Shown here: positions 55,548-64,000 of the stretch, one piece after another
Layout: each line of letters begins with the position of its first letter
How positions within the stretch are numbered: the first letter of the stretch is position 1
From: Ulota crispa
Taxonomy: Eukaryota; Streptophyta; Bryopsida; Orthotrichales; Orthotrichaceae
Reading direction: 5' to 3'
NCBI GenBank assembly: GCA_963920765.1
Contig: OY987247.1
Coordinates: 21,920,471 to 21,984,470, forward strand
DNA length: 64,000 bases
The notes under the pieces: generated by a model
The model's database searches: none
Told to the model about the DNA's origin: nothing
What the model saw: the letters and a program-made list of their open reading frames with translations, nothing else
Made by a program: the position numbers and the translations under genes

Positions 55548-58500
55548 ACAATACGAAATTGTAAATTTTACCCCTTTCCGATTTTAAGATCAAATCACAA
55601 GATCTTGCAACTAATTAGTAGAGATCACAAAATTTCCAATATGAATAACAATGACGCCATCCAATGCAAACACCAAACTCACAGTATTAGTTGAACAAGG
55701 CTGGTAGTAAGTCCCCTTCAAACACCAAATTGATTTTTATCTATGCCATATTTTTCCACAAATAACATTTGAAGAACAATGATACAGCCTTTTGAAATAA
55801 TCTCATTAATCTATTCAGAAATTCTTTGTAAGCTCGTTGCAAATATCAAAGTTCAACATGTTTGTCAATGAATTTTATTCGTTGAAACATATGCATATTT
55901 GAAAGTAAATCCAAAAATTCAACTGACAACAAAGAGGTGTAGAGATTTTAATTAAACCAGACAACAGAGTTAAACTGATCATTACTAAGCAACTGTTTGT
56001 TTGGGAAAATTGCAGTTAAAGTTGGACGCCCATGGTATTTGGTTTGGTTCCTATCATGAAATTCACTCAAGTGAATCATTTTTTGTATATTTTCAAGCCA
56101 TTGCCTAACACTTCGAAGCAGCAAATGTTAAGAGTTTCCGATAAAAAAATTGTACGTAGTTGATTTTAATTTACCATAGCAATTGTTTCAAAATTAGCAT
56201 TTTAACGAAATTACCATACCATAATATATTTATCACAAACGTAATCTAAAATAAAAAGCAATTATTTCAAATAAAGATCAGTGTTCTTTAAACTGGCTAA
56301 ATTTAGTAGGATTGCTAACAAAAGTTTCATGCAGCTAAAGGAAAAAGTGAACTTTCTGGTGTTAAATTTGAAATCTTTTACTTTTTAGCAATGTTTTTAG
56401 CCACTTGTGCAAATAGTGAAAATTATATTTGGGATCACTGATACGGATTGCACTATAATATGGACAAATGAATACGTCTTTGCAACGGTCATGAACTTTT
56501 GTTGTCTTTGTGACTCTTTCCAAATTGGTACATAAAATTAAATAGCGGTTTCTAGTATGAAAAGAAACATTGAATGTCAATTTTAAAAAATCTTCATATT
56601 TCGTTAAAGCTAATTCAATCCTTGTAATGTTATCCTGTATACTTGCCACGTGTTTTTTTTATAATGTTTTGAAAAGATAATGGATTCAATTTTTATTTTT
56701 ATAAACTGCCGAAGGAAAAACAAAAGCATTACTTTCGATACAAAACTATACCAAACTTTTAGTATTGAGAGGATTAGATAAATATCATCGATTTTTATAA
56801 AGCTTAACAATATCAAATCTGAAATAAATGCTTTGTAGTCAAATCCTTTGAAAACGTATAGAATAATAATTACGTTATACATAAAAGAAAAATTATCCAA
56901 AATTTTAGTCCATAATTTTTCTTAACAATATAAGGCCTTTCGTCGTTTGAGTTGCGTGTCACTTCCAACAAAAAAAAAACACATATTTTATTAGACCGTG
57001 GTCTTATTTTACTCAAATTTCCAATTAAAACCAAAAGGTCAAACATATTTTGGCAACAATCAGTTGTATTTATAAGAAATTATATTAGAAACTACATTTT
57101 TACCATACCAGTAAAAACTAGAACCCCATCCTCAATTTGATTCAATTATCCTCTTAAGGTCACAGCACCCAGTAAAAAAACATTCAATAATCTTGGAGAG
57201 GTTCGATATTGATCGTACAGTTGGATGTTTGAGTACAATACATTTAACATTTGTTTATTTTATGGAGATGTTTATAAGAAGATTAAACATAATCACCTCT
57301 AAATCTACATCCGTGATTCTGGACTGATATTAAGCTGACTTATAAAGGATTCAGGGGTCTAAGAAGGTGAAATATACTCCTTTGAATATTGTATGTGTTT
57401 ATTTATGAGATATAAAAGGACAAGCAGAAGATTTAAAATTTGGGTTATAGGTTCAATAAATATCTCCAATTTATTTTCAAATTTTTTAAGCTACGAAAAA
57501 TGCTTACTAGATAACTGGAAATCCTGATTTGATTGAAATTACTACTGCGTTTGGAAGAAAACGTACCTTCTGATGAACATTACTTGTTGTAGTTTTGACG
57601 TTCTTTAGCCTGTACACTCGAGCAAAGATATCATTATCAGTCTATAAATTTTCACAATGAATATAGTAAACGATAAACTGCTTGTGTTGGATTAACAAAA
57701 GCCATCACATACTATTTCACAGATTGAAAAATTCTGGTACATCACAGAACGAGTAAACATAGTTTTCATCTGAAAGGTTTTACCACGGTCATACGTAAAG
57801 AACACGCAATAACTGTAATAGTTTTAAAAACAAATCACTAAAAAAAAGTCCTAATCCAAATGGAGTTTGTCTGTGTGGAAAAGGTGCATTACAGAATAAG
57901 CCACTCATTGAATCGGTTTTGAGCTACTTAATACATTTTTTCAATTATTGATAGATGCATATCACTAAAAGTTCATCTCCGCTTTTTTATTTTTCGGTTT
58001 TGCGTCGTTATTTAAGTCTATTTGATGTTCCAAACAAAAATATCTTTTTGATGCATGTTTATGTTAGTCTTTTCAACGGCTTGGATAGACTGTAAAAGGA
58101 TTATACGTAACCGCGTTTTAAGTAAAAAAGTTGAAGATCGTGAAAATAAATATTCTCCGATGTCCATTGGAAGTTTTTCTAAAGTATGCTGACTATTCAA
58201 GGCTCCATGTAACACCAAATTAAGAAGCCAATGAAGGACTGTTAGTGTCAAAAAGAGATCTATCCATAATCACCGGAAGAATTTTCTCTTAAATGTTGGT
58301 CAAATTTTTGGAAATACTCTAATTTTATGAAATGACCTTCCTTAATATTTGTAAATAAATTTCACATAGAAGAGCTTCATCAACAGTTACAAGTAATCAT
58401 AAATTACAATTAAAGTTTTCTATCTATAATAAACAGTCATCAAAAGTCATTCAATTTATACCAATAGTTTATAATATATGTACATTTGATACAAAGACAA

Positions 58501-58785
58501 TCGATATATCTTACAAACATTCATTCCAATGAGACTCAGTTCGATTTTATGAATTTAGTGCTCAAGAATTCACGATTTCTCCGTATATATCAAAATTGAG
58601 GACAAACTGTATACACTTTTACTGAATGACATGGAAATTGTCTGTTTTAATATGGTCCTTTCAAGAAGGAAATGTTTTTGATGAATTTACTAGAAATTGT
58701 GAAGTTTGAATTATTTAGTCTTCAGTTGCCTTTGAAAGGAATTGCAATTCTGATTGCAAGATTTAATTGAGTTGAATTTTTTTTT
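55548..58785 (-). other. Region of different base vocabulary with weak coding traces
   Basis: None of the window's repeat families is found here, and words such as ACGTAAT, CGTTT, TACGTA and TAACGAA are commoner than in the flanks. On the minus strand, frames at 56649-56362 (95 codons, with CKDVFICPYYS and a Trp/Leu/Lys end), 56900-56610 (96 codons, hydrophobic) and 58251-58018 (77 codons, Leu-rich, LEKLPMDIGEYLFS) look more protein-like than the average short frame. A segment near 57800 reads FFTYDRGKTFQMK. They lie in different frames, so exons of one split or decayed gene are possible. I recognise no family and make no functional claim. Confidence 0.3.
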
Positions 58786-58789
58786 AGTG

Positions 58790-59120
58790 AATTTCAGTCA
58801 GCAAGCATGCGAAAGGCTCATAGGCTCTAAAATTATCCACTTTCTCAAATGTATTTCATGTGTACATGCTGTCTTTCATAGATTTCAAAAATGTACAAGC
58901 AGAGTACATTATAGGAGGTGAACCATTGTAGAGTCCTATGGCCTTTTCACTTCAAAATTTTATAACTAGTTTCACAAAGCTCCAAAAAATATGAAACAAC
59001 TTGGGTTAGATGCCAATTCTTCTTGTCTTTCAAGGAAATTTACTAAAAAATAGTTCAAGAAGTTTCACCTCCCCAAAATTCAATTTCAGCCCTTAGATGG
59101 TCGGTTTCTAAGCCTCCTAC
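58790..59120. repeat. Dispersed repeat G, copy 2 (inverted)
   Basis: Inverted relative of 1965-2260: on the minus strand TTGAAAGACAAGAAGAATTG, GTTGTTTCATATTTTTTGGA, AAGGCCATAGGACTCTA and TTTGAGAAAGTGG recur in the same order. Confidence 0.6.
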
Positions 59121-59297
59121 CTTAGAAGAGATATGACAATTAAACAGCTCAGTTGCACAGATATGCCTTTGTTTGCTTCTTCAACATTATAGAAGATTAG
59201 AGATTTAGACACCTTGAGAAATGGCACTGTCATTTTTAATAGAAAATTTTCAAAGTAAAAGATGAAAATATTCCAAAAATTTATTGTGCTCATTTAG

Positions 59298-60750
59298 TTA
59301 ACCCCTAAGCCCCCTAGCGCCTCAAATTGGGGCCCAAAATTAGACTTTTGTAAAGAATCTTGTCCACATCAAGGGTATTGGCCGGGAACTACATTTGGGT
59401 TTAGGGTAGAGTACTATTGTAATGCTAGAGAGTGGATGATAGGATTTTGCCACTTGTATAAGCGCGGATTGTGCAAGTCAAGTATGACAATAATATGCCA
59501 AATTGTCATTTTCTGCGGTTTAGGGTTTGGGTGCAAGGATAGAGACCACTAAATATTGCCAATTCCATATTGGAAGTGGTGTTTTGGCACAAATGATTTG
59601 TTTGACATTGGGCGTTTTTGGAGAACAATATGTAAAATAATTAGGTAAAATTTTGGGGAATTATTTTATGCAAAATCTGCTAACAACCTATAGTAGCACA
59701 CTACTTCTCTATGGTGTGGTAAAAAGTAACTTCTTTTTATTGCATTGACTGTGAAATTATAGGGTTTAAAGTGAGAAATGCTTTTTTTTGGGAACATTCA
59801 AATTTTGGGCAGCCCTAATTAGAGGAGGCTTTTCTACTAGCTATTATCACTTCATTGCTTAGAATGCCATGTTTGTTAATTTGGGACTAAATGCCCATTT
59901 TGGAAATAAACTAGGTTTAAGGTTTACACCTTAAATCAAGTTCTAGGTTTAAGCAATGTTTTTTTTGGTACATGTGCCCTCACCTGAGAGGAAGAATTTG
60001 CGAGGGACAAAATCTTAGTGACTCCAATTGAATTTGATACCTTTGAATCTGGCATTTAAAAGTTTAAGGTAACTTTTTGGGTTTAAGGTGAAGTGCAATT
60101 TGGGAATTGTGTTTTTCCAATTTTACAAATATGGCTTTTTAGACTTTTTTAGATTGATGCTTGTAATAGCTGCATATCCAAAAACATTCATAACATTTTG
60201 AATTGGGAAGAACTAACTAAAAAGTTACAATAAGAGGCTGGCTTAAAGAAAATTTTCATGCAAAGCTATTTTTTCAATAATTTTGGCTTCTACATACAAT
60301 GACATTATCAAAATATGAGCAGTGGAGCTTTAGAATTTAGCTAGCTTCAAAGAAGAGGAAAAAAAGGGGAAATTAGCTTAATATTATGCCTTTGACAAGC
60401 TTGATCAACATAAGGCCACTTTCAACAAAAGGGAAGTAAACGGCAATAAACAAAAACAATTACCATCTTTGAATGACATTAGATTAGATTTGATAAGGAA
60501 GATTCTAAGCCCTTTAACCTTTGGGTAAGATCCCAAAATTTCAATTGCAGTGTAAATTTTTTTGCCTATATTATCCCTCAAATAAACAAAATAACCTTTT
60601 TCATCAAACTTTTTTTCCAATAAATTGAAATACTTTAAAATTTATTGCATTGGAAAGCTACTCTTTAGACGCATAGCCCTAGAATTTTTGTGGGAACTTT
60701 ATTTCTTATTTCATAAGTACTAGCCTGCCCAAAAACGCAGTAGGAATTAA
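59298..60750 (+). repeat. TTAA-ended dispersed repeat, family D, copy 2
   Basis: Begins TTAACCCCTAAGCCCCCTAG and ends GCAGTAGGAA-TTAA. It shares its right half with 8162-9074 (CTTAAAGAAAATTTTCATGC, TTTAGCTAGCTTCAAAG, TTTGACAAGCTTGATCAACA). It is longer than copy 1 by about 540 bp, mainly in the left part. A 71-codon minus frame (60405-60620) corresponds to the one in copy 1 but shows no domain. Confidence 0.55.
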
Positions 60751-61079
60751 ACTTTGTTTTTGAAAGGATGATACTTGTTAATAAGGCTTTCATCTATGTT
60801 GATTGTAGTTTCATTTTTACTATAAGTATTTATTTGAAACCCTAAACTCTAAACTCTGTGGAGAATGGTTTGTTGGTCACAATTTTCTTTTCAGATCTGA
60901 AGGGGATCAAAATTTGAAACCAAGTTGCATAAAAATTCATGATCTTTTGAGATTTTTAAGATTTTCAATGAGAATATTCTTATAATTTTCTTTTAATCAA
61001 AACATGTACCCAGCTCAAAAGTTAGAGGGTCCAAAAATACATAATGGAAGTTTTGGTCACTAATCTCTAATGGAAAAAG

Positions 61080-61780
61080 CTATGTTTTTTTGGCAACATC
61101 ATGATTTTGGGCAGCTCACTACAAATGGATTTTTTTTTTTGAAAATTTCACACATGATTTCCAAGTAGTAGTCTCTAGCTATATCAAGTTTTATAGTTTT
61201 TGACTACATGGTTCAATAGTTATTGCATGATATGTAGTTTTCTTTGTTTGTCAAGCACTTGGACAACTCAAAAAAATCCCATGAAAATTACATTTTATTT
61301 TATTTTTTTAAGTTCTTTAGATTTACATGTATGTGGGAAGCTTTGAATCATTCCATTTTGATCAAGGAATTGAAAGTTATGAGAAGTCTTAATATGCGGG
61401 TATGTAAGGTTTTGAGAAACTCCATACCTACTATCAAACTAAAACTCCTCATATTTTTCAACTCATCAATCAAAAGTGAATGATTCAAAGCATCCTACAT
61501 ATATATAAACCTAAAGAACCAATTTCAAAACATTTTCTTTTAAGATGTAATTTTTAAAGAAGTTTACTAAGATGCCCAAGTTGCTTGACAAACAAAGAAA
61601 ACTACATATAATGCATTAATTTTGAACCATGCATTTAGTCAAAAATTATGAAGATGACCAAAATTTGAAGCTACTCTTTAGATACATCATGAATGAAGTT
61701 TTCAAAGAAAAATGACAAAAGATCCATTTGTAGTGAACTGCCAAAATTTGCCATGTTGCTAAAAAAAATTGTTGTTTGGG
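61080..61780. repeat. Long foldback element, family F
   Basis: The left arm (GGCAACATCATGATTTTGGG, CAGCTCACTACAAATGGAT, TAGTTTTCTTTGTTTGTCAAG) is matched by the inverted right arm (CTTGACAAACAAAGAAAACTA, ATCCATTTGTAGTGAACTG, GCCATGTTGC). The two arms meet near 61410 and cover almost the whole 700 bp. Part of the centre (GAATCATTC..TTTTGATCAA) resembles the interior of family A and B elements. A 79-codon plus frame crosses the centre and is not a gene. Confidence 0.65.
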
Positions 61781-62429
61781 CCATCAAGTGTTTTGATCAA
61801 TTACAAAATCTATTATTCCCTTCATGTATTCTTGAAGAAAGCTTTTCCTTTTTGTCACCACATTGATGAAAGAGCAATTTGGAATTTGGAATGAACACCT
61901 ACGAGCCTTTTGAAAAAAAGATGGTCAACTTTGGCTTTATTTATATGACTCTCAAGATTTTACCATGAATCATGGGTACATACAATTTTTTGGATAAATT
62001 TAGCCATCAGTGCTTTTGGACGTTGCATGATAATACTTTGCATATATTTATTGCTTGTTTAATCTCCGCACAATGAAATAGGTATTTTCTTAAGCATATA
62101 AATTAATATTGTCAATATTGTTGATGGCATGATTTTAATGTTGGACTACCCATCTGTTGGCTTGCCCATTGGCCTAAATTGTTTGATTGAGCTCATGTTT
62201 GTCCAATGTAGTCAAATCTTAGGTAATTTCAAAAGATGATAAAAAAAACACTTATTTTGTACATATTAGTGATACTTATTGTCGCCAACATGAAGTCAAA
62301 ATATGGATTTAAAGTTAAACTTTCATAGTAGAAATGAAAAATGGTAATTTGGTTCTTGCTTTTGTAAGTCAAAAACCTTTAGAAAATCTTAAAACTCAAG
62401 TAGACGGACAATTCTGTCCGTGACATCCA
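61781..62429. other. Spacer, nothing recognised
   Basis: No gene, RNA or repeat boundary identified. Confidence 0.4.
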
Positions 62430-62745
62430 TTAAGGTAGGAGCACCCATAAGCGTCAAACTAAGGGTTTTCAAAGTGATGACTATGAATAAAGATCTAGCA
62501 AATTACATGATCTTGTTAGCAACAGAAAAACAATGAGTTTGCAGTTTTGAATGTATTATTTGGATATGTGAAAAGTTGTAAATTTTTAAACAGCAAATTG
62601 CCATTGCAGCCATAACCACTTTTAATATTTCATGTTCACATATTGTACATCATTGTAATTACATCTATTCATTTCCACAGATCTTCCAAGATTTCAGAAC
62701 TAATGGTTATGGGGATAGTGACGCTTATGGATGTTCCTACCTTAA
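62430..62745. repeat. MITE with TTAA-GGTAGGAGCACCCATAAGCG ends
   Basis: The left end TTAAGGTAGGAGCACCCATA, then AGCGTCA, is inverted at the right end (TGACGCTTATGGATGTTCCT, then ACCTTAA). 316 bp, no coding capacity. TTAA occurs at both edges and could be the duplication or part of the repeat. A left-end remnant lies near 5085. Confidence 0.7.
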
Positions 62746-62914
62746 GTACGTTTGCATGTCCTATCTAATAGCAAAATCTTGCCTTGTATGACAACCGAGG
62801 TTAATGGTGCTTGGAATATTGTAGCTAGATATAGTGTTTCATAAAAAAGAATTAAATTTTTTGTTGTAGAATATAATTACTTAAATAAAATGTCATGCTG
62901 CCATTAGAGACCTT

Positions 62915-63560
62915 TGTGAGTCCCAAATTTAGCACCAAAAGTCTAGAATTTATTTTTTGTATTACTTAGCTTTAAATTTGCATTAATATAAGTGAAATAG
63001 CCATTTATGTTAATTTAGATTAATTAAACCAAATAATTAGCGGTACGCTATTTACCCTACTCCATTTGGTAAGTCATTGAGAGAAAATTAGAGAGATTTA
63101 GTAGTTTTTAGGTATTTCTAGTGACATAGTCCATGGGGCTTGGGATCCCCTCCAAAAGAGTACACTAACCTAATTAGAAGGATTAGTTTTAGAATAGATT
63201 AGTTATGTCATGGCTAATGCCTACACCATCTAGTCGCAACTTGACAACCGCAGCCAATATAATTTGGTGCTTCTTTATCCAAAGTTCCTGACGCTTTTTG
63301 CTTCTCAGAAGGCATTTTTCCAAGTGGTCAACTTTGTTAGGTTCTTGGTCAACTTCAATCAATGAGTTTGAAAAATGGCATCAAAATGCCATCAAAATTC
63401 ATGAATAAGTTTATCATAAATCCAAGATACTACTCCAAAGTTGAAGTTATTGTGATAGCAGCAAGGTTTTAAATGACAACCGCCAACTAAAATCAAAAAT
63501 TCACGTCACAACAAATTGCGAGATATCAACTTTTTGGAGTCTAATTGACGGTGCCATAAT
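62915..63560 (+). mobile_element. Truncated third copy of the 3-kb LTR
   Basis: Starts TGTGAGTCCCAAATTTAGCA and follows LTR copy 1 through TAAGTGAAATAGCCATTTAT, GGGCTTGGGATCCCCTCCAA and TTTTTGGAGTCTAATTGAC. Homology then stops near 63560, before the TATA box region. Confidence 0.75.
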
Positions 63561-64000
63561 GGAAAAACCTCCATCTTGTAGCTATACATTTATTACTAAT
63601 ACTTGTTTTGATTTCAATAAACTAAGATTCAAAGCAAATGAGGTGGTTGTGGTGAGATCTACAGTTTGATGACAATGCAGCAATCATTGATACCAATGTT
63701 TGTCACTGTTTTGTTACACGTACAGCTTAGAAGAATATGTAGCAGGTTAGTTGGGTCAATTTTTTGCCCTACTAGCATGCTAAGCTATGTATTGCCATCA
63801 CTGCTCAATGAGTTTAATTGAATTTGAACTTGGACTGGCAAGCAACAAGAAACAACCGCTTTTCTAGCCAACCAAGTTCACGACTTAACAACTGAAAATA
63901 AGCAATCTATGCTTTTGTATGCTAACAATTGCACGTGGCCACTTTTAGGTGGTGTTTATTACAAATGTTTTTTCATTTCCATATATTTATCTACATGTTT
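63561..64000. other. Spacer to window end
   Basis: No gene or repeat recognised beyond the LTR truncation point. Confidence 0.4.

Overview
This window looks like nuclear DNA from a green plant with a large, repeat-packed genome. I base this on a Ty1/copia retrotransposon with plant-style domains, a hAT (DUF659-type) transposase, CACTA-type hairpin MITEs, very long solo LTRs and AT-rich spacer without dense genes. One short insert carries a complete 32-codon plastid psaM. Angiosperm plastids have lost psaM, so if the insert came from the host's own plastid the host is probably a non-flowering plant or a streptophyte alga. The species cannot be fixed from the sequence. No gene here is convincingly intact and functional; nearly every coding stretch is a broken member of a repeated family.

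Layout. 1-11.6 kb: MITEs and foldback repeats, many bounded by TTAA and CCCCTAAAGG, plus a 3' fragment of a repeated RING gene. 11.6-16.8 kb: remnants of repeat family X, then a 3.36-kb LTR. 16.9-25.5 kb: two further copies of the RING/coiled-coil gene on the minus strand, separated by an array of 176-bp tandem repeats. The second copy holds the plastid insert. 25.5-27.8 kb: a CpG-rich block, then a decayed protein-kinase-like gene on the plus strand. 28.4-38.0 kb: a copy of family X into which a 5.8-kb copia element has inserted. 38.8-43.2 kb: a second strong CpG-rich block, a TATA box, a broken hAT transposase and a 274-codon ORF. 43.9-51.2 kb: another CpG-rich block and a further X copy, split by a 3.15-kb solo LTR with a perfect 5-bp target duplication. 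53.2-64 kb: hairpin MITEs, a triple-nested TTAA element, a stretch of unusual composition (55.6-58.8 kb) with weak coding traces, more foldback repeats and a truncated third LTR.

The recurring theme is repeated genes of unclear origin (RING/coiled-coil, kinase-like, hAT, X). Three of them start next to CpG-rich blocks of 300-550 bp, and in three cases a TATA box lies at the block edge. This could be a mobile-promoter or gene-capture arrangement and is the best candidate here for an undescribed system. Coordinates of repeat edges were read by eye and may be off by several bases unless a target duplication is cited.
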